Part shown: piece by piece, positions 1 to 8,933 of the stretch | Position numbering within the stretch: position 1 is the first letter of the stretch | Layout of the letters: each line of letters opens with the position of its first letter | Translations under genes and position numbers: made by a program | Notes under the pieces: model-generated | What the model saw: the letters and a program-made list of their open reading frames with translations, nothing else | Told to the model about the DNA's origin: nothing | Database searches by the model: none | Assembly: GCF_016107705.1 (NCBI RefSeq) | Contig: NZ_JAEHGC010000006.1 | Coordinates: 1-64,000, forward strand | DNA length: 64,000 nt | Origin: Neobacillus cucumis | Lineage (GTDB): Bacteria; Bacillota; Bacilli; Bacillales_B; DSM-18226 | Reading direction: 5' to 3'

Positions 1-13
1 GGGGATCACGTTA

Positions 14-688
14 TTATTTAGGTGAGTTTTTAAAATCTATACAAATGATTGGAAGTGTTTTTGACCTAGGTAGTAATTTTTCCAAGGTACATTGATCTGT
101 CAGATCAATGTTGGGTAACTGTTCAAATAGATAGCGAAGGTAAAAATATGGATTTAGACCATTTTCCTTAGCTGTCTCTACAATACTATAAATAATGGCA
201 CTGGCCTTGGCACCTCTCGGTGTATTTGAGAAAAGCCAGTTCTTCCTTCCGATGACATATGGCTTGATTGAACGTTCACTTCGATTGTTATCAATTTCTA
301 AACACCCATCCTCCAAGAACGCTTCTAATTTATCCTATTGGTTAAGACAATACGTAATTGCCTGTCCTAAAGCACTCTTTGGCAACACTTTTTGTTCTTG
401 AATTTTTAACCATGACAAAAAAGCATTCAAGACTCGCTTGCTGCACTCTAAACTTTTTTCATATCGCTCTATAGGTGATAACTCTTTTAGGTCACGCTCA
501 ATGCGATATAGTTGGTTACAGTAATGGAGACCCTCCATTGCACTGCACCCAACGTCATTCGCTTCGAAGAAGGCAATACTTTTAAATGCCTCATCAAATT
601 TATGTCGTGCATGGGCCCAACACCCTACAAGTGTAACACTAGGTACCTTATGGTACCCGGCATAACCATCAACTTTTTTGTTGTTCAA
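14..688 (-). pseudogene. IS66-family transposase, C-terminal remnant
   Basis: Two open stretches (335-688 and 14-316) lie in the same minus-strand frame and together read as the C-terminal half of an IS66 (TnpC/OrfC) transposase. Visible hallmarks are DGYAGYHKV around a catalytic Asp, GCWAHARHKFDEA, and NNRSERSIKPYVIGRKNWLF with the GAKASA segment. They are separated only by a TAG at 335-337, in a context (CLNQ-stop-DKLEAFL) where the family normally has Trp, so a TGG to TAG change is likely. The N-terminal half is missing upstream of 688, where the frame meets a stop. It is a dead fragment; no IS66 orfA/orfB is seen beside it. Confidence 0.85.
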
Positions 689-728
689 CTAAAGGTGCAG
701 GTTAATTGATAAACAATTATGGTTCTTG

Positions 729-920
729 TCATTCAGGAGGGTATTTATAGGTCTTTAAGTGCGTGTGATTTATCAATTTAACCCTGGGGCCGTAAGAAAT
801 TTGATAGGTCATTCGGTCCTTGCCTACTGGAATGTGGTGTCCACCATAGTCAGGCTCAATTTCAAATGTAATTTCTAAATGTAAACCACGAAAACTGTTT
901 AATCTTTTGGTTTCAATCAC
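729..920 (-). CDS. Unrecognised 63-residue ORF
   Basis: This short GTG-started frame sits between the IS66 remnant and the nrd operon. The predicted protein is rich in charged and aromatic residues, with no signal peptide or membrane segment, and I recognise no family. It may be debris from the same decayed element. No clear ribosome site supports the start, so it may not be a gene. Confidence 0.2.
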   Translation of the reverse strand: MIETKRLNSFRGLHLEITFEIEPDYGGHHIPVGKDRMTYQISYGPRVKLINHTHLKTYKYPPE

Positions 921-928
921 TTCAATTA

Positions 929-988
929 GGGGTACCGTCAGAAAAATGCGGATTTACAACACTAAGCCCATTTTCCTGACGGTACCCC
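929..988. repeat. 20-bp inverted repeat with 20-bp spacer
   Basis: GGGGTACCGTCAGAAAAATG at 929-948 is mirrored by CATTTTCCTGACGGTACCCC at 969-988, with one mismatch. No good U-run follows on either strand, so it looks more like a transposon-derived hairpin or MITE remnant than a terminator. It is next to IS66 debris. Confidence 0.6.
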
Positions 989-995
989 ATGTTAA

Positions 996-1039
996 AAGTC
1001 TCGCAATCATCGTACATGTATGGATGATCCGCGAGACTT
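996..1039 (-). terminator. Terminator-like hairpin after nrdG
   Basis: Stem AAGTCTCGC (996-1004) pairs with GCGAGACTT (1031-1039) and is extended by AATCATC/GATGAT. Read on the minus strand the stem is followed by a short U-run (TTTTAAC). It lies 13 nt past the nrdG stop. Confidence 0.6.
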
Positions 1040-1051
1040 ATGTATTTACTA

Positions 1052-1711
1052 TTAACTCCCTAGATAAACAAATTCATTCAAGAAATAAGGCACAATGCTC
1101 CCATGATAGGCTTTTCTTTCCTCTACATAATGCCTTATCTCTGTAAAAAATGCCTCATCTAGTAATGGATATCGAACTGTTCGTACTTGGTCTAGGATCG
1201 AGTTATGTTCAATAACTGCGTCAACACTTGCGATTAATTGATCGACGACTTTTTTGCTCGGTGTGATCCCCATAATATCCTTATAAATCTGTGCATCTTC
1301 TTTTACATCCAGTACATGGTATGGCAACTTCATATCGATATGGATGCCATCAACGAGATTTTCCTCATATAAGGTACGAACTTTTTGGTGATAGATTCCG
1401 CTTGTTGTTACAATTAATTTTCCGTCAAAAAGTTTTCTCACCTGTTGTAGCAGGGCACGTACCTCGTCTAATGGGTTAATCAGAAATTCACCGCCGCTAA
1501 ATATAGCGGCATCGAATAAAAAGCCATTCTTCTTTAGATAATCATATAAATCATCTGTAGTCTTGTATTCTTTTGGTGTGTTGGCAATGATTTCATCGTA
1601 ATTATGACAGCCGAAACATTTCAGCGGACAGCCCGATAATGAATGGAGCAGCAATGTCGTATGATTGGGCAGGTCGGTAAATGTCCGAATAAAGTTATTG
1701 TATAGTTTCAT
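1052..1711 (-). CDS. nrdG: Anaerobic ribonucleotide reductase activating protein
   Basis: A radical-SAM activase of 219 residues that makes the glycyl radical on NrdD using S-adenosylmethionine and a 4Fe-4S cluster. The cluster-binding motif C-x3-C-x2-C is present at C28, C32 and C35 (GCPLKCFGC), followed by the FSGGE motif near residue 92 that contacts SAM. Length is at the upper end for NrdG (about 160-230). The gene starts 21 nt after the nrdD stop on the same strand, so the two are cotranscribed from the NrdR-box promoter. The cytoplasmic pair supplies deoxynucleotides without oxygen. Function is assigned from motif plus neighbour; I see nothing unusual. Confidence 0.93.
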   Translation of the reverse strand: MKLYNNFIRTFTDLPNHTTLLLHSLSGCPLKCFGCHNYDEIIANTPKEYKTTDDLYDYLKKNGFLFDAAIFSGGEFLINPLDEVRALLQQVRKLFDGKLIVTTSGIYHQKVRTLYEENLVDGIHIDMKLPYHVLDVKEDAQIYKDIMGITPSKKVVDQLIASVDAVIEHNSILDQVRTVRYPLLDEAFFTEIRHYVEERKAYHGSIVPYFLNEFVYLGS

Positions 1712-1732
1712 TGCGATGTGTTCACCGGCTAA

Positions 1733-3676
1733 TTAGCGGTGAACAACCTCCTTCAACACATCCTCTTTCAACCGTTTTCTAATGGTCCAATCATGTCTTC
1801 TTGCTTTCGACCAGAAATTATATTTCCCTTCATAATATCCTTTGTCATCTACATGTATGTTATTTCTGGAGATCATTTTTAAATAACCAATAACTCTGCT
1901 GAATGTTGCAATATCTGTTGACTCACAGACAGGGCAATGATGAATATTTTTGGCATCTTCCGCAACAATCTTCTGGCCGCATGTCAGACAGGACGTAATC
2001 GTTGGTGTCAGGGTAATATAATTAATCGGTTTGGCAAAAATTTTATCCAGGTATTTTGCCAAGCTTTCTGTTTTTACTTTTGATTCGAGAAAATGATGCA
2101 AAACACTGCCAGATGTAGCATAGCCTTGGAATTCAGCACTATTTTCCAGTTGTTCAAGGAAATCCTCTTCGGAAAATGGTGTCATACAGCCGCTTGTTAA
2201 GTATGGATTTTCTCCTTCACCTTGTACGAAGATCTCTCTATCATTTGCTTTTGCCCATTTAAGGTCATGGCGAGCAAGTTTGATGGCAGCATTTTCAGCA
2301 GGTGCATATTCAATTCCGCATGCCACTTTATCTCTCACGATAAATTCGTTCACAATTTCAGTCATGTATTGCATAATTTCATGGGCGATCATTTTACCAT
2401 CATTGTCCTTAATCCCGTCTTTATAGCCCATATTTATGAGGCCTTCATTCATACCAGTAAGGGCGAATACGTTGAAATAGTTTTTCAAGTTTTTATTGTA
2501 GGCAAAGAAAGTAGGATATAATTCTTTGTTTTGTTCAATCCATTTCCTCTTTTCCATGTGAGCTTCCTGCATGACTTCCATGTATTCGCGTATCTTGACT
2601 TTTACAAGATCCAGATCATGTCCGAATTCCAAGAGTACTCTATTCATATTTAAATTGAGCACCTGTACTGCGCCTGTGGAACCTGTTGATGATCCGAATA
2701 CACCGCCGCCCGCTTTGGAAAGTGTCTCTAAATTAATTTGCAGCCGACAGCAAAGGCTTCTGCTCACTTCTGGATCTTTTGCCTGAATGAGCGGGTTTAA
2801 TGCTTTGTAATAAGGGTCTTCAAATGGCTTTGTTTTAAAGTTTTCAAAATAAACACCACCCCAATGATACATTTTATCCAATAGCTCGATAAATAATGGG
2901 TTTTGGTAATTAAAATGATCATCGATTTGCACAGTTAATAATGGGAAGGTAAAAGGAATCCCATCACTGCCTGTTCCATTTTTCATAACATCAATAATTG
3001 CTTGGTTTATGCGGTCAAAGTAAGCTTCTGGGATATCCTTATACTGCATAGTTCGCGCCTCGCCGCCAATGACGACATAATCATCCTTTATTTCCTCAGA
3101 TGGTTTCCCGAACTCTAATGTAATATTGGAAAAGCTGCTCTGTGCCCCAGATCTGAGTGGCATATTTAGTTCCCAGATCAGGCTTTGAAATAGTTCTACA
3201 AGGTCTTCATCTGTATACGTTATGCTACGATTTTCCTCATCAAATAAATAAGAAGCCGCAATGGTTGATAGTTGTGCCAGCATGACTGCACCTGATACCT
3301 GCTGTGATATTAATGTAACGACATTACTGAAATGCCGTAATAATGTGGATAGTCGTTTCGTTGGTTTGGATGAGATCATATTTTTTGCCAGTGACGGAAT
3401 TCCTTTTGTCGCAATGTCTATACAGCTGATGGATACACAATATGGTGCAAGCTGCTTGTCATGCACATAGACAATCCCCTCATGATATAATTCTTCTATT
3501 TTAGGCGGGAGAATGTGATTAAATAGAAATTCCTGTTCCGCATGATTCGTTAAATTATGCCTTAAAAGCGGAAGGGAATAAACATAATTACTATTCTCGT
3601 GCTTCAGATAATCTGTTTGCTTGTTTTCATGCTGTGATGTGAACTCCTCGATAATGTCGATCGTATTTTCGAACAT
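1733..3676 (-). CDS. nrdD: Anaerobic ribonucleoside-triphosphate reductase
   Basis: Class III ribonucleotide reductase that reduces ribonucleoside triphosphates to deoxy forms under anaerobiosis with a glycyl radical. About 647 residues, the usual size for the shorter NrdDs that lack a long ATP-cone. The C-terminus holds two CxxC pairs (CLTCG and CPVCES) of the zinc site, then RVIGYL with the radical glycine at about residue 597; Ile stands where many homologues have Cys. An upstream TTG at 3682 could extend the frame by two codons, but the AGGAGAGG ribosome site has ideal 7-nt spacing to the ATG at 3676, which I chose. First gene of the nrdDG operon. Confidence 0.95.
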   Translation of the reverse strand: MFENTIDIIEEFTSQHENKQTDYLKHENSNYVYSLPLLRHNLTNHAEQEFLFNHILPPKIEELYHEGIVYVHDKQLAPYCVSISCIDIATKGIPSLAKNMISSKPTKRLSTLLRHFSNVVTLISQQVSGAVMLAQLSTIAASYLFDEENRSITYTDEDLVELFQSLIWELNMPLRSGAQSSFSNITLEFGKPSEEIKDDYVVIGGEARTMQYKDIPEAYFDRINQAIIDVMKNGTGSDGIPFTFPLLTVQIDDHFNYQNPLFIELLDKMYHWGGVYFENFKTKPFEDPYYKALNPLIQAKDPEVSRSLCCRLQINLETLSKAGGGVFGSSTGSTGAVQVLNLNMNRVLLEFGHDLDLVKVKIREYMEVMQEAHMEKRKWIEQNKELYPTFFAYNKNLKNYFNVFALTGMNEGLINMGYKDGIKDNDGKMIAHEIMQYMTEIVNEFIVRDKVACGIEYAPAENAAIKLARHDLKWAKANDREIFVQGEGENPYLTSGCMTPFSEEDFLEQLENSAEFQGYATSGSVLHHFLESKVKTESLAKYLDKIFAKPINYITLTPTITSCLTCGQKIVAEDAKNIHHCPVCESTDIATFSRVIGYLKMISRNNIHVDDKGYYEGKYNFWSKARRHDWTIRKRLKEDVLKEVVHR

Positions 3677-3736
3677 GTACAAACCTCTCCTTTTAGACTT
3701 TTTAATTATGTATCTTGTTAATTCCTAATCATCATA

Positions 3737-3784
3737 ACACGATATATAGTATGTAATAGTGATACTGATCACTATATATTGATT
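3737..3784. promoter_or_regulatory. Twin NrdR boxes upstream of nrdDG
   Basis: ACACGATATATAGTAT (3737-3752) and TCACTATATATTGATT (3769-3784) each match the NrdR consensus ACACTATATATTGTGT at about 13 of 16 positions. Their starts are 32 bp apart, about three helical turns, the spacing known for paired NrdR boxes. The pair lies 60-110 bp upstream of the nrdD start, where the dNTP-sensing repressor NrdR would shut the operon off when dATP is high. The nrdR gene itself is not in the window. Confidence 0.8.
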
Positions 3785-3939
3785 AAATCTAAGAAGAAAG
3801 GTTTGATGCGGTACCCCGGTGGAGCCTCACAAGACACTCAGCGAGATTTTAAAAATAAAGTACCAGCAAATTCATTTGAGAGGAATGATTGTTTAAACCT
3901 CAAAATTACAGGACAATTTTTTTAATATTGTTTTCTTTC

Positions 3940-4145
3940 CATTTAATATCAAAGAAATCATTATTTTAGCCCCAGGATCTATTTTACGAATAACCCTTTT
4001 ACTAATCGTATACCGGCTAATTTTCGTTTTACCTGCAACCCATTCTTAAGTCATTCCTCTTTTATCTGCTTCTTTCAAAATACGATAGAAAATTTGTACA
4101 AATAAATCTGTATCCTTGTAACGAAGTTTATATTCTTTACATTAA
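3940..4145 (-). pseudogene. Degraded transposase fragment (possibly IS1182-like)
   Basis: The minus strand from about 4140 to 4050 reads YKDTDLFVQIFYRILKEADKRGMT, then a stop and a decaying continuation (EWVAGKTKISRYTISK). The pattern resembles the region before the first catalytic Asp of IS1182/IS4-type transposases. No intact frame remains. The remainder of 3790-4260 shows no gene that I can support. The family assignment is tentative. Confidence 0.3.
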
Positions 4146-4273
4146 AGCTACGATTTTAAAAGCAGATATATTGATTTAAATTAGACAATTCGGTTCCTTT
4201 AATATACAGTCTTTAAGGGTAAACCAACATCTATTTATTTGAAGCTGTAAATTTAGTAGAATCAAAAGCAATA

Positions 4274-4310
4274 AAAAACTCTAGCCCTGATTCGGTTAGA
4301 GTTTTCTTTA
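4274..4310. terminator. Intrinsic terminator-like hairpin
   Basis: AAAACTCTA pairs with TAGAGTTTT around an 11-13 nt loop, with U-rich flanks on both strands (TTTCTTT on plus, TTTTTTA on minus). No intact gene ends here, so it may belong to a lost gene. It borders a very AT-rich tract (4330-4460). Confidence 0.5.
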
Positions 4311-4496
4311 TAGCTCCTTCTTTTTTCCTCTTTAATATCAAAATATTTATTAATATATATGTCTAAGTATATTTCGATTTTACTATATATAATGTTATAT
4401 ATTGCATTAATAAATAACATATATAATGCTATGTGTTTATATATGTTATTTATGATATATACACAATACCTGCAATATTCCAAGAGCCGAAAACCT

Positions 4497-4721
4497 TTAA
4501 GACCTTGGCTCCTCGCCCAAACCTAGCCAACGGTAGCCCGTCAGTCCTTTCAACGTAACCGTTCCGTTGACCGGAATCCCGTTGAGATAATTAAAAAGCA
4601 GAAGTGGAAATGCAATCAATATAACAATGCCAATCAATATGATGCTGAGAGCCAGAAGCAATTGCTTACATAGATTAATCTTTGCCGTAGCTACCATGAA
4701 AAGAAGGGGTATCAATATCAA
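4497..4721 (-). CDS. Possible small hydrophobic protein
   Basis: A 74-residue TTG-started frame with one or two hydrophobic segments (about residues 1-11 and 20-46) and a polar C-terminal tail ending in GLTGYRWLGLGEEPRS. The tail looks protein-like and the stretch is less AT-rich than its surroundings, but a stop sits just upstream and I see no strong ribosome site. It could be a small membrane protein or the 3' end of a truncated larger one. Not recognised. Confidence 0.28.
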   Translation of the reverse strand: MILIPLLFMVATAKINLCKQLLLALSIILIGIVILIAFPLLLFNYLNGIPVNGTVTLKGLTGYRWLGLGEEPRS

Positions 4722-4902
4722 AGAAAAACATTAAATGGATTGTAATTCAAAAAGTCCAGACTAGAACATTTGTTTGGGTATTTCTACATGGTTCCATTCT
4801 ACGGTAAACCCACTATAATCCTTTATCAATTGCAGAAATTCCTGTCCTTCTTTCCCCTCTAAACACTAAAAAGAAGATGAAGGGAGGTGCTAGCAATAGA
4901 AC

Positions 4903-4992
4903 ATGGATATTAACAAATTCAGTGCTGACAAGGCTGCGGGTCACATTCAGCGAAACTTAAATATGACTCTATACCATTTATATAAAAAGTAA
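4903..4992 (+). CDS. Possible 29-residue small ORF
   Basis: ATG at 4903 is preceded by a GGGAGGTG ribosome site (4882-4889, spacing about 13 nt). The frame encodes MDINKFSADKAAGHIQRNLN plus nine residues and stops at 4992. It ends 71 nt before the S53 peptidase. It could be a true small peptide gene, a leader, or the truncated start of a lost gene. Not recognised. Confidence 0.25.
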   Translation: MDINKFSADKAAGHIQRNLNMTLYHLYKK

Positions 4993-5063
4993 ACTTTCGT
5001 ACCTTACATGGAATGTTTTAACATCTTATAATAATACTCTAACAAAGCTAAGGAGGATGAAAC

Positions 5064-6698
5064 ATGGAACAAGATAATCACTTGCTTAACAGCCAGGAGC
5101 CTTACGTAAAGATTCCCGGAAGTGAGCGAAAACCGTTACCCTATGCCGTAAAATCAACTCCCATCCATCCTGATGAAGAAATATCTGCAACCTTGCTTAT
5201 CCGCCGTCCGCCAGTTACCAGTTTCTTGGAAAAGAAAAGCATTTCTCCGTTAACACCGATACAGCATCTCAGCCATGAACAATTTATGGCATCTCATGGT
5301 GCTGACCAAGAGGATTTAAACAAAGTGGAAGAATTCGCTGCAAACAATGGACTTACCATTAAAGAAGTGAATGCTGCCGCTGGGACTGTATTGCTTGCCG
5401 GGCCTGCATCAGCCTTTAATAAAGCCTTTAAAGTACAGCTTGCCATCTACGAACATCAAAACTGTACTTATCGGGGCCGTACCGGGCCGGTCCATATCCC
5501 ACAAGACCTCTCCTATATTGTCGAAGCGGTTATTGGATTGGACAACCGTCCGCAGCTGCGGCCGCATTTTCGTATTTTTGAGGAAAAGAGTGAACCACAT
5601 AGAAATCAAGCAGCTACAAAATCCTTTACTCCTGATCAAATAGCAAGCCTTTATCATTTTCCACAGAATATTGATGTCAGTAACCAATGTATTGCGATTA
5701 TTGAATTAGGCGGAGGCTATCACCCTGATGAAATGAAACAATATTTTTCATCCCTCGGAGTAGCCCAACCCGTCTTAACAGACGTGTCAGTGAATGAATC
5801 ATCCAATCAGCCCACAGGAAATCCAAACGGTCCGGATGGAGAAGTGGCATTGGACATTGAGGTAGCAGGAGCGGTTGCCCCCGGCGTGAAAATTGCTGTT
5901 TACTTTGCGCCCAACACAGATGCAGGTTTTCTTAACGCCATTACAACGGCGATTCACGATACTGTAAATAAGCCTTCTGTTATTTCGATTAGCTGGGGTG
6001 CCCCGGAAAATCAATGGACAAGCCAGGCAATGCAAGCGATGGACCGAGCCTTTCAGGATGCCGCTGCTCTTGGTGTCACCATCTGTTGTGCCGCTGGTGA
6101 CCGAGGTTCATCCGATGGCGTGACCGATGGGACTGTTCATGTAGATTTCCCTGCTTCCAGCCCTCATGTTCTTGGATGCGGAGGAACAAAGCTTTTTGGC
6201 TCTGGACAAACTATTACACGAGAGGTTGTGTGGAATGAAGGTCCTGACAGCAGTACTGGAGGAGGAGTAAGTGACGTATTTACTCTGCCTTCCTGGCAGA
6301 CAGCTGCTCATGTCCCTCTTTCGGCAGACCCTCAAACCAATAATGGCCGTGGGGTACCTGACGTTGCCGGAGACGCTGATCCAGCTACTGGCTATCAGGT
6401 TCTTGTTGACGGGCAGCAAGCTGTGTTTGGGGGAACAAGTGCAGTGGCTCCACTTTGGGCCGGGTTGATCGCATTAATTAATCAGCAGCTCGGCCATCCG
6501 GTAGGATTTTTGAATCCAACCCTTTATAATCTACCGGCCAGCAGTAAAGCGTTTCATGATATTAAAACCGGAAATAATATATCCAGTAATGAACCGGGCG
6601 CCTATAAAGCAAAAAAAGGATGGGATCCTGTGTCTGGGCTGGGAAGCCCAAACGGAATAAACTTGCTTAATGCACTTAAGGGTTTACAAAATTCCTAA
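5064..6698 (+). CDS. S53 family serine-carboxyl peptidase (sedolisin/kumamolisin type)
   Basis: An acid-acting endopeptidase of the sedolisin family, 544 residues. Residues ~25-170 match the pro-kumamolisin activation domain, and ~185-540 the S53 catalytic domain. The catalytic set is visible: E260 and D264 (GEVALDIEV), D346 in AAGDRG for the oxyanion hole, and S459 in FGGTSAVAP. The end of the protein (near WDPVSGLGSPNG) carries the usual calcium-site region. There is no classical signal peptide; kumamolisin precursors also lack one, so the export route is unclear. The AAGGAGG ribosome site sits 7 nt before the ATG. Single-gene unit with its own terminator at 6716. Confidence 0.93.
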   Translation: MEQDNHLLNSQEPYVKIPGSERKPLPYAVKSTPIHPDEEISATLLIRRPPVTSFLEKKSISPLTPIQHLSHEQFMASHGADQEDLNKVEEFAANNGLTIKEVNAAAGTVLLAGPASAFNKAFKVQLAIYEHQNCTYRGRTGPVHIPQDLSYIVEAVIGLDNRPQLRPHFRIFEEKSEPHRNQAATKSFTPDQIASLYHFPQNIDVSNQCIAIIELGGGYHPDEMKQYFSSLGVAQPVLTDVSVNESSNQPTGNPNGPDGEVALDIEVAGAVAPGVKIAVYFAPNTDAGFLNAITTAIHDTVNKPSVISISWGAPENQWTSQAMQAMDRAFQDAAALGVTICCAAGDRGSSDGVTDGTVHVDFPASSPHVLGCGGTKLFGSGQTITREVVWNEGPDSSTGGGVSDVFTLPSWQTAAHVPLSADPQTNNGRGVPDVAGDADPATGYQVLVDGQQAVFGGTSAVAPLWAGLIALINQQLGHPVGFLNPTLYNLPASSKAFHDIKTGNNISSNEPGAYKAKKGWDPVSGLGSPNGINLLNALKGLQNS

Positions 6699-6715
6699 AC
6701 AACTATGTTTAAGAG

Positions 6716-6745
6716 AAGGCCATGTCCTGGATATGGCCTTTTTCC
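6716..6745 (+). terminator. Terminator of the S53 peptidase gene
   Basis: AAGGCCAT (6716-6723) pairs with ATGGCCTT (6733-6740), followed by TTTCC. It lies 18 nt past the stop codon. Confidence 0.85.
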
Positions 6746-6960
6746 TGTTCTAATCATAAGCAAGTTTATTCCAGTTTAATGCGACAGGTGGATTTTTCAT
6801 TGACTTGTTAATTTTTTTTCATTCAATAATACCATTGTCCAAAATTCTTAGAGTTGGGGTTACTGTAACGTCCGCCTTTTAAAACTCAACTGGCAATGAT
6901 TCTCTAGCATTTTGATGAAAATTTATTATTGGCGGATTCCAGAAAATACCTAATTCTAAT

Positions 6961-6983
6961 AATGAGTGAGTTACTTACTCATT
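6961..6983. promoter_or_regulatory. 23-bp palindrome, TetR-type operator candidate
   Basis: AATGAGTGAGT and ACTTACTCATT form an imperfect dyad (two mismatched pairs) centred near 6972. The TGAGTnAGT half-site is of the kind bound by TetR-family repressors. It lies 25 nt upstream of a short ORF at 7008 and may be the operator of a now deleted gene. No TetR gene is adjacent. Confidence 0.4.
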
Positions 6984-7007
6984 AAAAAGCAAAGAGGTCA
7001 CGTTCAA

Positions 7008-7130
7008 ATGAGCCAAACTAATATCCTCCGGGAGATCGTACTGCAAAGGCGTAATCAAAGCAAGAATGCCAAGGAACTTAAAATCTCAGGGGCACCTGAG
7101 TGTCACATAAATATTGATTTATACCGATGA
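7008..7130 (+). CDS. Short 40-residue ORF downstream of palindrome
   Basis: An ATG at 7008 opens a 40-codon frame beginning MSQTNILREIVLQRRNQSKN and ending at a TGA at 7130. AAGAGG at about 6993 may serve as ribosome site. It converges on the oxidoreductase pseudogene. It looks like the 5' end of a gene whose body has been lost; family not recognised. Confidence 0.25.
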   Translation: MSQTNILREIVLQRRNQSKNAKELKISGAPECHINIDLYR

Positions 7131-7167
7131 TAAAAATTAGTTGAATTGTCAGAAATATATAATATAG

Positions 7168-8271
7168 TTAGCTAAATTTAAGTAAGTAATATTTTTCAAA
7201 CGCTCGCTTCATCATATGTGGAATCATGCCACTTGTTGTCCATTTTAATGTTCCTTGTTTAATAAACATACCACCTTCTTTTCCAAGTTCCATCAAATAA
7301 AGTGTATCGTGTTGGAATGATTGAAGAGGTTCATGATGAATTTGTTTAACAATATTTTCAGCAGCAAGTACGCCCTGGAGCTCAGCAGCACGCCCTGTTT
7401 TTCTTCCTTTGATATTATTTGCATCACCAACAATATAAATATTTTCCCATTGTACGGATTGGAGGGTTTCATGAACAGGAAGGATGCCATTTTCATGCTT
7501 AAAATCTTTCGATGATCGAGTACATTCCTTTCCTTTATAAGGAGGCAAAACGAGTAAAAATGAATAAGGCAGTCGTTCTCCGTTATTCAAATAGACCTTT
7601 CCATCATCAACCTGTTCAATAGAAACATTACAGTAGTATGGTATTTGTTTTTCCGCCATTAATACTTCAAGCTTCTCTGTTGACTCTTTTCCATTGCCGT
7701 CAAATAGCTCTTTTTCATATGTGAAAAACGTCATGGGGCATTTGATACGACGCTCATTGAAGTATGTATCTAACTCAAATAAAAACTCATAAGCAATACC
7801 TTGGTTCGGATTCTCCTGTGCAACTCCTATGCCAATTGGTTCACCTTCTTTAATTTGTTCAAGCCTTTTTCTTGTTTTAAGAGCAGATGATATATCATAG
7901 ATGGATGCGCTTTTTCCTTCTATTCCTTTTATTCTTGCCCAGTCAGGAGAAGCTCCTGATGCAAGTATTAAATAATCGTACTCAATGATTTCATTATCAA
8001 TACAAATAACATAATTTTGTTTTGGCATAAGTGATTTGACACTTTTTTCAATGAACCTAACACCGATCTTTTCAAATGTTGGCCGAAGTGGAAAAGTGAA
8101 CTTTTTAATACTATGTTTGTGAAATGGAATTCAGATTAGGGATGGACGAAAAATAAATTCCTTCTTATCAGAAATAACGGTAATCACATGTTGAGAATGT
8201 TTTAATTTTTTTCTAATCTCAACAGCAGCATTTAACCCTCCAAATCCACTGCCAATAACAACAATACGCAT
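7168..8271 (-). pseudogene. FAD-dependent oxidoreductase (sulfide:quinone reductase-like), nonsense mutation
   Basis: One frame runs from ATG 8271 to 7168 (367 codons) and is interrupted only by TGA at 8131-8133. The N-terminus reads MRIVVIGSGFGGLNAAVEIR, a Rossmann GxGxxG dinucleotide site. The interrupted context FRPSLI-stop-IPF normally has Trp in SQR/NDH-2-like flavoproteins, so a TGG to TGA change is likely. Downstream are LILASGASPDWARIKGIEG, and IYIVGDANNIKGRKTGRAAELQG, the second FAD-contact segment. Such enzymes oxidise sulfide or NADH at the membrane quinone pool. The second part could still start internally at ATG 8028, but it would lack the FAD-binding N-terminus. Confidence 0.8.
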
Positions 8272-8427
8272 CGCAATCACTTCACTTCCACTTTTTATTT
8301 AATCTTTTCTAAACCAAAAGTATTTATGTTATATTTCTATATTTATACATCTGAAAATTACTTAAATGAAGTGGTTAATAGGGAAGAAGTTTTTTTAAAA
8401 ATGAATTAATTGATCTTCCAAAATCGG

Positions 8428-8622
8428 GCGCAATCCTTGAACAAGGATAAGCGCTTATTTTTCATTTTAGGGCTATTTACTGGAAGAAAGGAATTGTTGA
8501 ATTTTACCTTATTATGGGTTCTACTTGAATCATATAAATTAATATAACTTAATTGTATATATAATTTGTTGTGGGAAGGGAGCGATTTAAAGAAGGCAAG
8601 CCGATTATAGGCTTGCCTTTCA
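8428..8622. terminator. Two orphan hairpins in a 660-bp gene-free gap
   Basis: GCGCAATCCTT (8428-8438) pairs with AAGGATAAGCGC (8443-8454) followed by TTATTTTT, a typical intrinsic terminator. AAGGCAAGCC (8593-8602) pairs with GGCTTGCCTT (8610-8619) with a weaker tail. Neither follows an intact plus-strand gene, so genes may have been deleted. The rest of 8272-8933 is AT-rich with no supported gene. Confidence 0.55.
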
Positions 8623-8933
8623 TCTATTATAATAATGAAGTATTAAAACAAAACAAGTTATCCTCGTCAATTTCACTCTAACTTTTGGGGTGCAGTACAT
8701 TCACTCAGTATTAAAATAGAGAAATTGGGCTTTTTTCGTTTCACCAATAAGTGCCCTTTAATGGAATATAAAATGATTATTGTAAATGACTGATTTTATT
8801 TGTTTTTTAATTAATGCAGGAGTTACGCCGTTTAATGTCAAATTAAGACAAAAGACAATAATTTACGCCGAACTTTTACATATTGTGAAATATTTACACT
8901 AAACTTGGATAAGACAGAAGGGATTAATTTATC

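Noticed and set aside
4262..4483. 73-codon minus-strand ORF
   Set aside because: Ile/Tyr/Asn-rich translation of an AT-rich island overlapping a terminator hairpin.
6108..6419. 103-codon minus-strand ORF inside the S53 gene
   Set aside because: Antisense shadow of a gene with all catalytic motifs intact.
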